The notes beneath the pieces are model-generated. The model searched no databases. It was not told the origin of the DNA and saw only the letters and a program-made list of their open reading frames with translations. This document shows positions 16,939 through 25,943 of a stretch of 64,000 nt of DNA, one piece after another (within the stretch, counting starts at the first letter, position 1; each line of letters opens with the position of its first letter). The stretch is from positions 1 through 64,000 of the forward strand of contig NZ_JBCNYA010000021.1 in assembly GCF_049727805.1 (NCBI RefSeq). The letters are read 5' to 3'. The position numbers and the translations under genes are program-made. Source of the DNA: Frateuria_A sp049727805. Lineage in GTDB: Bacteria; Pseudomonadota; Gammaproteobacteria; Xanthomonadales; Rhodanobacteraceae.

Positions 16939-18540
16939 CTACTCGGACAGCACCTGCTGGATCGCCTCCAGCCCATGCCCGCGCGTTTCGATCCCGCGCC
17001 GCGCCAGCAGCCAGGCCGCCAGCCCCATCGGCAGCGCGATCAGCAGCGCCGACAGCATGAAGTGCTCGAACAGTCCGAACACGCCCAGCAGCGCGCCGAG
17101 GATGCCGCCCAGCTTGGAGCTGCCGGCGATCAACCCGGACCCGGTGCTGCGCAGGTGCACCGGGTAGATCTCCGCGGCATACGGGATCAGCGTCGCGATC
17201 ACGCCGCTGATGCTGAGCAGCAGCGCCACCGTAGCGGCGGTGGTCAGCCCATTCGAACGCAGCCCCATCCAGCCGATCGCGAAGAACAGCAGCAGCGATG
17301 CCGCCGTCAGCGCGATGAACAGCACCAGCGTGCGGATGCTGCTCCAGCGCTGGTAGCAGGCCACAACAACCGCGATGCCCGGCAGCGCGAGTACCGCCGA
17401 GCGTGCCAGCAACGCGGCGCTGGCCTGCGCATCGACGCCGAGCGTGACCAGGTTGGCCGGCAGCCACAGCAGGAAGCCGAAGTTGGCCAATCCCCAGGCC
17501 ACCGCGCAGACCATCAGGCCCCAGGTGATCGCCGCATGCCGCCCGCGCAGCAACTGGCGCATGCCGATGCGCGCGGCGCCGTGCGCGTGCGCCTCCGCCG
17601 GCAACGGCGCCGCCTCGCGCACCGGCGGCTGGTCGCCGGAAAACCTGCGCAGCACCTCGCGCGCCTGCGCTTCCAGCCCGGCCAGGGCCAGGAAGCGCGG
17701 CGACTCGGGAATGTAGCGGTTGAGCAGCACGATCAGTGCGCCGGTAGGCAGGTTGAGCAGCCACAGCGCGCGCCAGCTGTAGGCCGGTTCGAACAGCGTC
17801 GCCGCGCCCGAGGCGAGCAGGTAGCCGGCCGAGGTGCCGACGCCGCCGAGCGCCACCAGCAGCCAGCCGCGATGCGCGGTCGGAATGGTCTCGGCCATCA
17901 GCGTGAAGGTGATCGGCAGCATGCCGCCGGCGGCCGCGCCCATCATGAAGCACATCACCAGGTTCCAGCCGAACGAGGGCATCGCGCCGCAGATCGAGGT
18001 GCCCATGAACATCAGCGCCGAGAGCAGGATGGTGGCGCGCCGGCCGAACAGGTCGCCCAGGCGCCCCCACACGACCGAACCGACCGTGGTGCCGATCAGC
18101 GCCGAGAGCGCCAGCAGTCCACCGGTGGCCGCGCTGATGCCGTACTCGGCCGACATGCCCGGCATCACGAAGCCGATCGTCGCCGGCTTCATCACGTCCA
18201 CCGCCAGCGCCATGGTCAGCACGCCCACCAGCTTCCAGTGCTCGCGGTTGAGCGGCACGTGGTCGGCCACGTGAAACGGCAGCGGGCTGGTATCGGCGTG
18301 CAGCGTGCGGCGCATCTGCGCCAGCCGCGGCATCAGGCCGTAGCCGGCCAGCAGCACGCCCAGCGGCACCAGCGCCATGCCGGTGAGCATCAGGTTGTCC
18401 ATCGGCATGCCGGCCAGGCGGTAGTGCATCGGCGCGGCCATCGCCAGCATCGGCAGGTGCGCCAGCACGCCGGCGATCACGCAGGCGCAGCCGGACCAGA
18501 AGGCGACCGGGTGGTGGAAGGTGACGCTGTTGGAGGACAT
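16939..18540 (-). CDS. MFS transporter, metabolite:proton symporter-like
   Basis: This 533-residue major facilitator has an unusual N-terminal extension. Two hydrophobic segments (about 15-38 and 50-70) and a hydrophilic stretch precede the classical 12-helix core, which begins near residue 100. Core signatures are the loop 2-3 motif GRLGDLFGRRATI near 160-172 and the PESPRFL motif in the middle of the protein. The best match in architecture is the SV2/aromatic-acid or sugar-porter-like group of MFS carriers. The substrate cannot be assigned. No Shine-Dalgarno sequence precedes the ATG at 18540. It is convergent with aceE and separated from it by a REP arm. Confidence 0.85.
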   Translation of the reverse strand: MSSNSVTFHHPVAFWSGCACVIAGVLAHLPMLAMAAPMHYRLAGMPMDNLMLTGMALVPLGVLLAGYGLMPRLAQMRRTLHADTSPLPFHVADHVPLNREHWKLVGVLTMALAVDVMKPATIGFVMPGMSAEYGISAATGGLLALSALIGTTVGSVVWGRLGDLFGRRATILLSALMFMGTSICGAMPSFGWNLVMCFMMGAAAGGMLPITFTLMAETIPTAHRGWLLVALGGVGTSAGYLLASGAATLFEPAYSWRALWLLNLPTGALIVLLNRYIPESPRFLALAGLEAQAREVLRRFSGDQPPVREAAPLPAEAHAHGAARIGMRQLLRGRHAAITWGLMVCAVAWGLANFGFLLWLPANLVTLGVDAQASAALLARSAVLALPGIAVVVACYQRWSSIRTLVLFIALTAASLLLFFAIGWMGLRSNGLTTAATVALLLSISGVIATLIPYAAEIYPVHLRSTGSGLIAGSSKLGGILGALLGVFGLFEHFMLSALLIALPMGLAAWLLARRGIETRGHGLEAIQQVLSE

Positions 18541-18610
18541 GGGCAGAGAGGTGGCGACGAACGCCCAAGCTTACCCCGCACCCGACGCCATGCTGCGAGA
18601 TGACCTCTCA

Positions 18611-18750
18611 TTCTCCCCTCCAGGAGGCTCGGGCGAGGGGCGCTCGGGCGACGGACTACCGTGTGCGTGCCGCCTTTTTGCGGCGTGGAGGCAGGGACCA
18701 TCTCTCGGCGAGCCCCGGCCCCTCACCCAAACCCTCTCTCCGCAAGGGAG
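18611..18750. repeat. REPIN of the CCCTCTCCCC family in a 330-bp intergenic gap
   Basis: The right arm (about 18709-18750), read as reverse complement, matches the arm at 16776 through hairpin and GGGTGAGGGGCCGGGGCTC tail. The left arm (about 18611-18650) is a degraded direct-orientation copy. The rest of the gap 18541-18870 shows a small GCCGC/GCGGC hairpin with a T-rich loop and no further recognisable feature. Confidence 0.65.
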
Positions 18751-18870
18751 TAGGCTTCAAGGCGCAGGCACGAGGCTTCGGGGCGCACGCGCAAAGTGAA
18801 CGGGCCTTTCGCGCGCCGCGTACGGCGGTCTTTCGATACTGCGGGCACACGCAGCCAGACGCAGGTTCAT

Positions 18871-19095
18871 ATGTTTTCGTCGATCAAGGGCGCCGGCGCG
18901 CCCATTACCGATGCGCTCCGCGAACGCGCGGACTGGTTCCTCAACGGTCCGCCCGGCGAGCCGGAACATCCGCAGCAGGATCCGCCACCTCCGCCGCCTC
19001 GCGATCCCATCGATCCGGGCCGTCCGCAGCAGCCGGAGGTGCCGCCGATCGATCCGCACACGCCGACGGTGCCGGAGCCGCACATGTGGGCATGA
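18871..19095 (+). CDS. Small proline-rich hypothetical protein
   Basis: This is a 74-residue protein. The first 25 residues are ordinary (an MFSSIKGAGAPITDALRERA start). From about residue 27 to the end the protein is dominated by proline with Asp, Glu, Gln and His: a run of six prolines, then repeated DP, RP and VPP units. It has no signal peptide or membrane helix, so it is probably a disordered cytoplasmic protein. AGG lies 7 bases before the ATG. The reading frame lies alone between two repeat elements; composition and start support a real gene, but homology is not recognised. Confidence 0.5.
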   Translation: MFSSIKGAGAPITDALRERADWFLNGPPGEPEHPQQDPPPPPPRDPIDPGRPQQPEVPPIDPHTPTVPEPHMWA

Positions 19096-19132
19096 ACCGG
19101 GAGGGTCTTTCGCAGGAACGGCCCTCACCCTG

Positions 19133-19156
19133 ACCCTCGCCCGAAAGGGCGAGGGT
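19133..19156. terminator. Hairpin between convergent genes
   Basis: The perfect inverted repeat ACCCTCGCCC-GAAA-GGGCGAGGGT lies between the convergent genes ending at 19095 and 19182. There is no T tract, so it is either a degenerate REP arm or a factor-assisted bidirectional terminator. Confidence 0.5.
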
Positions 19157-19181
19157 AGCCAGAGTGCGTCCCGGCTTGCGC

Positions 19182-19514
19182 CTAGTCCTCGTCGCTGCGC
19201 AGCAGCCTGCGCAGCAGCAGGAACGCGCCGACCGTGCCGGCCACCACCGCGACCGTGGCCACCGGATGCCGGCTGGCATGGCGGCGCATGCGGCGGTACT
19301 GGTAGCTGGCCTCGTCGGCCAGGTCCTCGGCCATGTGCGAGAGCTGCTTGCCGTAGCCGGTGCCGCGGCGGCCCAGGCGCGTGGTCATGCGGCGGCCACG
19401 CTCGATCAGGTTGTTGGCCGTGTCGGCCGTGCCGTTGGCGTACTGGCGCACGCGGTCGCGCACGCGCTCGCTGGCGCCGTCGAAGCGCTGTTCGATATCG
19501 CGGGTTCGGTTCAT
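19182..19514 (-). CDS. DUF883/ElaB-YqjD-like membrane-anchored protein
   Basis: This 110-residue protein fits the ElaB/YqjD (DUF883) architecture. A charged amphipathic helical region (residues 1-80, rich in Arg, Glu and Ala) is followed by one C-terminal membrane helix (about 84-102, HPVATVAVVAGTVGAFLLL) and a short RRLLRSDED tail. E. coli YqjD and ElaB are stationary-phase inner-membrane proteins that bind ribosomes. A near-perfect AGGAGG stands 6 bases before the ATG, which predicts strong translation and rules out the longer upstream frame. Family assignment is by architecture and composition, so it is moderate. Confidence 0.7.
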   Translation of the reverse strand: MNRTRDIEQRFDGASERVRDRVRQYANGTADTANNLIERGRRMTTRLGRRGTGYGKQLSHMAEDLADEASYQYRRMRRHASRHPVATVAVVAGTVGAFLLLRRLLRSDED

Positions 19515-19704
19515 GGTGCCTCCTGTGCGTCGAGGCCCCAGCCTGACGGCCGCGGCGTGAGAGAGGCGTCGAAAATGCGGTGCGGGATTCAGGCTTGCCT
19601 CACCGGGCGGAGCCGTCCGCCGGCGTGCTGCTGCCGCCTCCGGCTGGCTGGCTTCGCGAGGATGCGCCAGCCACGCCCGCGGCCATGCGAGCGCGGCCGC
19701 AGAC

Positions 19705-21321
19705 TCAGTAGCGCCAGCTGCTGCGGTCCGCACCGGCCGGCGCATGGCTGTCGATGTAGCGGGTCACCGTATCGATCAGCTCCTTGCCGCGCGGTCCCCA
19801 GCAGTGCGGCGCCATCGGCTGGTAGGTGATCGTCCCGCGGAAGGCCGGGTTGTGCGCGTCCTTCAGGAACGCGTCCATCGCGCGCACGCCCATGTTGAGG
19901 TTGTAGGTGTCGGCGTCGCCGACGTAGATGTGGATCTTGTCGGTCAGCTTCGGCCCCAGCGTAGCCCACTGCGACTGCAGCAGGTGACGCAGGTCGAAGT
20001 GCGCCTTCCAGTACTGCGCGACTTCGTGGTCGATCACGCCAGTGCGCTTGTCCCAAAGCCGCTGCGGGTAGCCGTCGGCGCCGACCGGGCCAAAGGCCGC
20101 CTCCCAGATGTCCCACTGGCCGCCGGAACGGCTGTGGTCGCCCACGGCCAGCTCGTACCAGTTCTCGTCCTTCATCATCGCCTCGACGTTGCCGTCGGGC
20201 TGGCGCGTGTCCACGCGCTCGACCTTCACCCAGCCCTTGTCCAGCCAGTAGGCGTTGGCGTCGTCGTAGATGTTCACCACCTGGTGGTGGCGGAAATCCA
20301 GCGCGTCGGGGCAGGAGGCGAAGGTGGCTCCGTAGAAGTCGGGGTGGAAGATCATCTGCGCCATCGCGATCCAGCCGCCGGTCGAGCCGCCTTCGAGGAT
20401 GCGCGCCCACGGCTGGTCGATGATGCGGAAGCGCTTTTCCACCTGCGGCAGCAGCTCCTGGTGGATGGCGTCGTCGTAGGGGCCCTCGTTGGCCGAGTTC
20501 ACCGCGTAGGAATCGTCGTAGTAGGGCGAGGGGTGCTGCAGGCTGACCATGATGTAGCGCGGCGTGCCGTCGGCCAGCCAGTAGTCGCGGAAGTCCGATT
20601 TCGGGCGATCGAAGCCGCCCGGCGCGCGGGTGGAGAAATGACCCTGCTCGTAGATCACCGGGTAGCGCACGCCCGGGTGCTTGTCGTAGTCCTTCGGCAG
20701 CAGCACGGTGGCGCCCAGATAGATCGGATGGCCCCACCAGGCGCTCAGCAGCTTGCTCTTGATGCGGAAGCGCTTGACGTAGGGCGTGTCCTTCGGGAAC
20801 GCGATCGGCGGGATGACCTGGTCGGCGACCAGCGCCACCGGCTTCGGCGATGCCGGGTCGTAGTGCACCTTCACCGGCTTGCCGTAGAGGTTGCCCGGCG
20901 AACGCTTGAAGTCCTGGCCTTCCCACTGGTCCATGTGCAGCCACACGGTATGCCCGTCGGCGCGCTTGAACTCGGTATAGACATTGACGAAGGGCTGCAT
21001 CCAGTAGTCGCCCGCCGGCAGCTGGCGAAGACTGGTGAGGGGAGCACCGAAATCGTCCGCGTCGATGGTCGCGGCCTGGCCGGGCGCCAGCGCGCTGACG
21101 TCGTGGCCGAACAGCGGCACGCCGGTGATGTCGGTCTGCTCGATCGGCGGCTTGTCGTTGCTGCGGCTGATCGCGACGTAGACGCGCCCGGTGATCGGCT
21201 GCGCATGCGCCCTGGCGCTGAAGCTGACCTGGATGGAAGGCCCCTGCGTCGCGCGCGCGGCGGGCAGGGCGGCGAGGGCGAGCAGGCTGGCGCCGGCAAG
21301 GCGCAGGAAGGTCAGGGTCAT
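19705..21321 (-). CDS. Secreted alpha/beta-hydrolase fold esterase-like protein
   Basis: This 538-residue protein has an N-terminal signal peptide (cleavage after about residue 25, ARA). A beta-rich N-terminal domain of about 170 residues is followed by an alpha/beta-hydrolase domain of the esterase D/feruloyl esterase type. The nucleophile elbow is EGGSTGGW, with the Ser between the two glycine pairs. A downstream region YVGDADTYNLN and the final MAPHCWG could supply the Asp and His. It is expected in the periplasm or outside the cell. The substrate is unknown; carbohydrate or polyester cleavage is possible. It is followed on the same strand, in gene order upstream, by an amidinotransferase-fold gene. 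Confidence 0.8.
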   Translation of the reverse strand: MTLTFLRLAGASLLALAALPAARATQGPSIQVSFSARAHAQPITGRVYVAISRSNDKPPIEQTDITGVPLFGHDVSALAPGQAATIDADDFGAPLTSLRQLPAGDYWMQPFVNVYTEFKRADGHTVWLHMDQWEGQDFKRSPGNLYGKPVKVHYDPASPKPVALVADQVIPPIAFPKDTPYVKRFRIKSKLLSAWWGHPIYLGATVLLPKDYDKHPGVRYPVIYEQGHFSTRAPGGFDRPKSDFRDYWLADGTPRYIMVSLQHPSPYYDDSYAVNSANEGPYDDAIHQELLPQVEKRFRIIDQPWARILEGGSTGGWIAMAQMIFHPDFYGATFASCPDALDFRHHQVVNIYDDANAYWLDKGWVKVERVDTRQPDGNVEAMMKDENWYELAVGDHSRSGGQWDIWEAAFGPVGADGYPQRLWDKRTGVIDHEVAQYWKAHFDLRHLLQSQWATLGPKLTDKIHIYVGDADTYNLNMGVRAMDAFLKDAHNPAFRGTITYQPMAPHCWGPRGKELIDTVTRYIDSHAPAGADRSSWRY

Positions 21322-21332
21322 CGGTGTCGTCC

Positions 21333-22250
21333 TTAGAAGATTTCCGCCACGCAGCAGCGCAGGCTGCCACCCGCTTTCTCGATCTCGTCCAGCTCGACCG
21401 CGCCGAGGCGGAAACCCCAGCCGGCCAGCGCCTGGCGTTGGGCGTCGGTCAACGCATTCGCGGCCGCGGCGCTCATCCACACCCGGTCGTCGGCCAGCGC
21501 GATCGCGTTGCCGGCGAAGGCCTGTTTCTGCGCCGGCGTGAGCCACAGCGCGCGCTCGCCGTAGGCCCGGGCGATCGCCCGCGGCACGGCGGCCTCGGCG
21601 AACCCGTCGGGCGCGAGGATCGCCGCGCGGCCGGCCAGCAGCGCCAGCACCACGTTGGTGTGGTATTCGCCCGTGGCCAGCGGGAAGCAGAAGGTCAGGC
21701 GCAGGCCGAACGCTTCGTGCATGGCGCGCGCGCCGGCCTCGTCGCAACGTTCGGACAGGCCGCAGTAGCCGATGCCGCGGGCGCGGTCGATCACCAGCGC
21801 GCCGGTCAGTTCGGCCACGCAGTCGTTGCGCGAGGACAGGTCGATCTCCTCGTAGCCCAGCACCCGGGCGAAGAACTCGCGCACGTCGCGGCGCTCCGCC
21901 TCGCGCCGGCGCACCGCGTGGCGCATGCGCCCCACCACCAGCCGGCCCGGCGCGGTGGCGAACACGTTGTTGGGGAACACCGCGTCGGGCGTGGTGGCGT
22001 CGCCCGGAAAGGTGACCACCGGGCAGTCGGCGCGCAGCGCCTGCGCCAGCGCCGCGTGCTGGGCCAGTGCGCGCAGCGGGTCGACGCGTTCGTCCATGTC
22101 CATGTAGCGGTTGTCGCTGGCCGATTCGGCGGCCAGCGCGAACTCCGCCGGCGCGAGCAGGAAAGCCGCACGCGCCGTGGCGCGGGCGTCCGGCAGCGGC
22201 GGCAGGGCCGCGAAGGCGTCGAGGAAAGCGTCGGGCGAGCGGATGATCAC
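21333..22250 (-). CDS. Arginine deiminase-related (amidinotransferase-fold) hydrolase
   Basis: This 305-residue protein belongs to the guanidino-group-modifying superfamily (arginine deiminase, dimethylarginase, CtlX). Visible family blocks are TFPGDATTPDAVFPNNVFA (about 83-101), SRNDCVAELTGALVIDR and GEYHTNVVLAL, whose His is the expected catalytic base. Cysteines near the C-terminus (LRCCVAEIF) are candidates for the nucleophile. It probably hydrolyses an arginine or citrulline derivative in the cytoplasm. The start is GTG at 22250, chosen because GGGAG lies 7 bases upstream and the frame upstream overlaps the next gene's region. It lies only 11 bases from the following esterase gene and may share a transcript with it. 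Confidence 0.78.
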   Translation of the reverse strand: MIIRSPDAFLDAFAALPPLPDARATARAAFLLAPAEFALAAESASDNRYMDMDERVDPLRALAQHAALAQALRADCPVVTFPGDATTPDAVFPNNVFATAPGRLVVGRMRHAVRRREAERRDVREFFARVLGYEEIDLSSRNDCVAELTGALVIDRARGIGYCGLSERCDEAGARAMHEAFGLRLTFCFPLATGEYHTNVVLALLAGRAAILAPDGFAEAAVPRAIARAYGERALWLTPAQKQAFAGNAIALADDRVWMSAAAANALTDAQRQALAGWGFRLGAVELDEIEKAGGSLRCCVAEIF

Positions 22251-22279
22251 GACAGGCTCCCGGGGGGGGACGCTCCATG

Positions 22280-23536
22280 TTAAAGCGTCTTGGCGGCCGT
22301 CTCCTCGGCTGCGCCGATCGCCTCCGGCTCGACGTGCAGCCGCTGGCGCCGGCGCAGGCCCGGGAACATGCCCATCCACAGCCCCACCACCAGCAGCGTG
22401 CCGACGCCGCCCACCACCGCGGCGCCCACCGCGCCCAGCCAGGCCGCGACCAGGCCCGACTCGAACTCGCCCAACTGGTTGGAGGTGTTGATGAAGATCG
22501 AGTTGACCGCATTGACCCGCCCGCGCATGGCATCGGGCGTGTCCAGCTGCACCATCGAGCCGCGGATCACCATGCTCACCATGTCGAACGCGCCGCCGGC
22601 AAACAGAGCGACGAGCGACAGCCACATCCACGAGGACAGCGCGAACACCAGCGTGGCCACGCCGAAGCCGGCCACCGAGCCGAACATGATCATGCCCACG
22701 CGGCGGGTAAGGTCGTGCCGCGCCAGGACGAACGACATCAAGAGCGCGCCCACCGCCGGCGCCGCGCGCAGCAGGCCCAGGCCCCACGGGCCGGTGTGCA
22801 GGATGTCCTTGGCAAAGATCGGCAGCAGCGCGGTCGCCCCGCCGAACAGCACGGCGAACAGGTCCAGCGAGATCACGCCGAGTACGTCCTTGCGCTCGCG
22901 GATGAAGTGCACGCCGGCGAACAGCGACTTGAGCGTGGCCGGTTCGCGCTTCGGCGGGCTCTGCTCGTAGCGCAGCAGCGCCATCAGCGTGGCGGCGACC
23001 AGGTACAGTCCCGCGGCCGTGGCGTACACCGCGCCGGGGCCGGCCACGTAGAGCAGGCCGCCCACCGCCGGCCCCAGCACCATCGCCATCTGGAAGGCCG
23101 AGCCGCTCACCGCCACCGCGCGCGGCAGGATCGCCGGCGGCACCAGCGCCGGCAGCAACGAGGACATCGAAGGCGACTCGAACGCCTTGGCCGTGCTGAT
23201 CACGAACACCAGCGCCAGGATGCCCAGCTCGTCGATGCGGTGCAGGAAGCTCAGCAGCGCCAGCAGGACGATCGCGCACCACTCGACCACCTGGCCGGTC
23301 AGCACCACGCGGCGACGCTCGAACTGGTCGGCCACGTGCCCGGCCGGCAGCGCCAGCAGCACCGAGGGAAAGAACTGCACCAGGCCGATCAGGCCCAGGT
23401 CCAGCGCACGGCTGGTGATCGCGTAGATCTGCCAGGCCACCGCCACCGAGAGCATCTGGAAACCGAAGCCCGAGGCGATGCGGGCGAACCAGAACTGCAC
23501 GAACGCGCGGTGCTTGAGCAGCGAATCGGTGGGCAT
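22280..23536 (-). CDS. MFS exporter, EntS-like
   Basis: This 418-residue major facilitator of the MFS_3 (EntS/enterobactin-exporter-like) group starts with HRAFVQFWFARIASGFGFQM, typical of that class. The loop 2-3 motif is LPAGHVADQFERRRVVL. Twelve hydrophobic helices are evident. Members export siderophores, macrolides or other small molecules by proton antiport, and there is no siderophore cluster nearby to narrow this down. It lies 29 bases upstream of the amidinotransferase-fold gene, and the three minus-strand genes 19705-23536 may form an operon. Confidence 0.85.
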   Translation of the reverse strand: MPTDSLLKHRAFVQFWFARIASGFGFQMLSVAVAWQIYAITSRALDLGLIGLVQFFPSVLLALPAGHVADQFERRRVVLTGQVVEWCAIVLLALLSFLHRIDELGILALVFVISTAKAFESPSMSSLLPALVPPAILPRAVAVSGSAFQMAMVLGPAVGGLLYVAGPGAVYATAAGLYLVAATLMALLRYEQSPPKREPATLKSLFAGVHFIRERKDVLGVISLDLFAVLFGGATALLPIFAKDILHTGPWGLGLLRAAPAVGALLMSFVLARHDLTRRVGMIMFGSVAGFGVATLVFALSSWMWLSLVALFAGGAFDMVSMVIRGSMVQLDTPDAMRGRVNAVNSIFINTSNQLGEFESGLVAAWLGAVGAAVVGGVGTLLVVGLWMGMFPGLRRRQRLHVEPEAIGAAEETAAKTL

Positions 23537-23669
23537 GGGGATTCCCGGGGGTGAAGGCGGAATTATCGCCGCAGGCGGGATCGGCGCACGAGCCGCCCGT
23601 CGCGGGTTTCACGGCTGCTTGCCCATTGCCGCCCTAGGTTCGTCCCATCGCCGCAGCAGGAGACGCGCC

Positions 23670-23972
23670 ATGGGCCGCCAGGCCGAACACGTCTACACCG
23701 ACCAGCCCACCATCGCCCGCTTCAACGGCCTGGTCGAGCACCTGCAGAACGGCGCGCGGGTGCGCCTGCACCTGGCCGACGGCAGCACCTGCGACGGCGT
23801 GGTGGCCGCCCGCCCGACCGTGCAGGAATACTTCGACGGCGACGGCAACGAGGGCAGCAACGGCGTGGTGCATCTGGAACGGCCAGGCATCTCCGAATGG
23901 AAGCGCTACGTGTGGTTCGACCAGATCGAGCGGATCGAGCACGTCGACGCGGACGCGCCGTCGTGGTCTTGA
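23670..23972 (+). CDS. DUF3247 family protein
   Basis: This 100-residue protein matches DUF3247, a small family largely confined to xanthomonads. It shows HVYTDQPTIARFNGLVEHLQNGARVRLHLADGSTCDGVVAARPTVQE followed by a conserved ISEWKRYVWFDQIERIE ending. The core resembles a small beta-barrel (Sm/SH3-like) fold. The ATG at 23670 is favoured by CAGGAG 7 bases upstream; a longer in-frame start would overlap the upstream divergent gene. The stop is one base from the stop of the convergent flavoprotein gene. Function is unknown. Confidence 0.8.
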   Translation: MGRQAEHVYTDQPTIARFNGLVEHLQNGARVRLHLADGSTCDGVVAARPTVQEYFDGDGNEGSNGVVHLERPGISEWKRYVWFDQIERIEHVDADAPSWS

Positions 23973-23973
23973 G

Positions 23974-25776
23974 CTATCCGGCGCGCGTGAAGCCGCCCTC
24001 GTCCCAGCCCTCGCTGCCCACCCCGTGGTGCACGAAGAACAGGCCTTCCGGGTCGTAGCGGCGCTTGGCGCGCAGGAGGCGCGCATAGTTCGTCCCCCAG
24101 AAACCCTGTTGCCAGTCGCGCAGGAAATAGTCGCTCTCGGACACGTAGGAACCGGCGTCGGGCGCTACCGCGCGCAGCGCGTCCATCGCCTGGTCGATCG
24201 CGGCAGCGTTGCGCCGCGCCTGCGCCAGGTCGGGCGCGGGCATGCCCGGAAAGGCCGGGCCGCTGCCGTCGGCGCAGATCGCCAGTGCGAAGGCGTCGGC
24301 CACCTGCGGATTCATGGCGGTGTCGCGCGTGCGTGCGATCGCGCCGGGTTCGCCGCCGGCCATGCCCTTGTTGAAATGCAGTTCGAAGGCATGCCGGCGC
24401 GAAGCGGCGAACAGCGCGTCGGCCAAGGCCGGTTGCCGCCCGGGCGCCAGCAACGCGGCCGGCAGCCAGGCCGACTGGTAGCCGTGGATGAACCAGCCGA
24501 CCTGGCCGCGGTCGCCCTTCCACACCATGTGGTAGGAGGGTGTGCCGGGGCGGTCGTCGTTGACCATCAGTTGCGGCGCGTGCTGGCGGAAGAAGTCCGC
24601 GTCCCAGAAATGCCGCGCCGGCAACGCCAGCGTGCGCGGCGGCTCGGCGAAGCTGTAGTCGCCACGGGCGCGCACCCAGTCGAAGAACGGCTTCCATGCC
24701 TGCTCGGCCTGCGCCTGGGTCAGGCCCTGGAAGACCATCATGATCGAGAGCGTGTTGTCCGGGGCGAACGACATCTGCTCGCCCCAGTGCGGATTGAACA
24801 GCGCGTCCCGGTAGAACGCCACCGCGCGCGCCACCAGTGCCCGGAACGCCTGGTCGGACGAGGCCTTGATGGTGCCGAACATGGCGCCGAAGAACGGCGG
24901 CAGCTCGAACGTGCGCAGGGTCAGCCGGGTGACCACCCCCAGGCTGCCGCCGCCACCGCCCTTGAGGCCCCAGAACAGTTCCGGATGGGCATGCTCGTTG
25001 ACCACGAGCACCGCGCCGTCGGCGGTGACCACCTCCGCTTCGAGCAGGTTGGACGCGGCCGTGCCGAAGCCCTTGGAGAAGCTGCCGAAGCCGCCGCTCT
25101 GCACCAGCCCCGCCACGCCCACCGTGGTGCAGCCGCCGCCCTGCACGTAGCGGCCGCCGAGCGTGGTCACCGCGTGGTAGACGTCGATCCACATCGCGCC
25201 GGCCTGCACGCTGACCGCTGGCAGCGGCGCCACCTTGCCCTCGCCGCCCTGCGGCACGAAGGCGTCGTGCAGGATCACCCGGTTCATCCGGCGCGGCCAT
25301 ACCAGCAGCGAGTCGGCCGCGTTGGAGGTGCCCTGGTAGCTGTGCCCGCCGCCCTTGACCACCAGCCGCAGCCGGTGCCGGCGCGCGAAATCCACCGCGG
25401 CGGCCACGTCGGCCGCCGACTCGGCGGCAACTGCGTACGCGCTGGGGCGGGAGGCCCAGGCGCCGGACCAGCCGCTGGTCTGGGTCAGTGCCGGGTCGTC
25501 GCCCAGCGCGAAGGGGTTGCGCAACTGCCGGGACGCCTGCGCATAGGCCGCCGTGCCCGGTCCGCCGGTAAAGGGCGATACCGGGGTGAGCAGCCGCCCG
25601 CCGACTGCACGCTTGAGCGCCTCCCACTCGGCCGGCGCCGGCCAGCCGGCCTGGCCGGGGCGCACCCGTGCGCGCAGCGCGCCGGCCACCGTGGCGGGCA
25701 GGGCCTGTGCGCCGCGCGCCAGCAGGGGCAGCAGCGGCAGGGTGAGGGCGGCTTTCAGCAGGTCGCGGCGTTTCAT
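23974..25776 (-). CDS. Secreted FAD-linked oxidoreductase, berberine-bridge-enzyme-like
   Basis: This 600-residue flavoprotein belongs to the PCMH/VAO superfamily. The N-terminus MKRRDLLKAALTLPLLPLL has a twin-arginine export signature, consistent with export of a folded flavoprotein. The FAD-binding domain shows VVKGGGHSYQG with His145, and YVQGGGCTTVG with Cys216. These are the two residues that hold FAD covalently in berberine-bridge-type enzymes, so bicovalent FAD is predicted. The C-terminal BBE motif is present (FWGTNYARLLRAKRRYDPEGLF). Such enzymes oxidise alcohols, sugars or aromatic compounds with O2 or another acceptor; the substrate is unknown. AGGAG lies before the ATG at 25776. 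Confidence 0.9.
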   Translation of the reverse strand: MKRRDLLKAALTLPLLPLLARGAQALPATVAGALRARVRPGQAGWPAPAEWEALKRAVGGRLLTPVSPFTGGPGTAAYAQASRQLRNPFALGDDPALTQTSGWSGAWASRPSAYAVAAESAADVAAAVDFARRHRLRLVVKGGGHSYQGTSNAADSLLVWPRRMNRVILHDAFVPQGGEGKVAPLPAVSVQAGAMWIDVYHAVTTLGGRYVQGGGCTTVGVAGLVQSGGFGSFSKGFGTAASNLLEAEVVTADGAVLVVNEHAHPELFWGLKGGGGGSLGVVTRLTLRTFELPPFFGAMFGTIKASSDQAFRALVARAVAFYRDALFNPHWGEQMSFAPDNTLSIMMVFQGLTQAQAEQAWKPFFDWVRARGDYSFAEPPRTLALPARHFWDADFFRQHAPQLMVNDDRPGTPSYHMVWKGDRGQVGWFIHGYQSAWLPAALLAPGRQPALADALFAASRRHAFELHFNKGMAGGEPGAIARTRDTAMNPQVADAFALAICADGSGPAFPGMPAPDLAQARRNAAAIDQAMDALRAVAPDAGSYVSESDYFLRDWQQGFWGTNYARLLRAKRRYDPEGLFFVHHGVGSEGWDEGGFTRAG

Positions 25777-25931
25777 GGCGTCTCCTCCGTGGAAGGGCGA
25801 CACCGTACGTCCCGCCGGCCGGCATCGCGAGAGGGAGAGTGACCGGCCGCCGGCACGCCGGGACGAATCGCGGGTCGCCGGGGACCAGCCGCGTGGGCAG
25901 CCCGCCTCGCGCCAGCCGAGGGTCGAGTCAC

Positions 25932-25937
25932 TAGAAT
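25932..25937 (+). promoter_or_regulatory. Putative -10 box directly before the LytTR gene
   Basis: TAGAAT ends 6 bases before the ATG at 25944 and there is no ribosome binding site between them. Transcription from this box would start at or next to the ATG, giving a leaderless message. The -35 region is poor. Confidence 0.4.
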
Positions 25938-25943
25938 CACCGG

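Noticed and set aside
24025..25842. Long plus-strand frame antisense to the flavoprotein gene
   Set aside because: Low-complexity Arg/Gly/His composition and no homology; the minus-strand gene has all family motifs.
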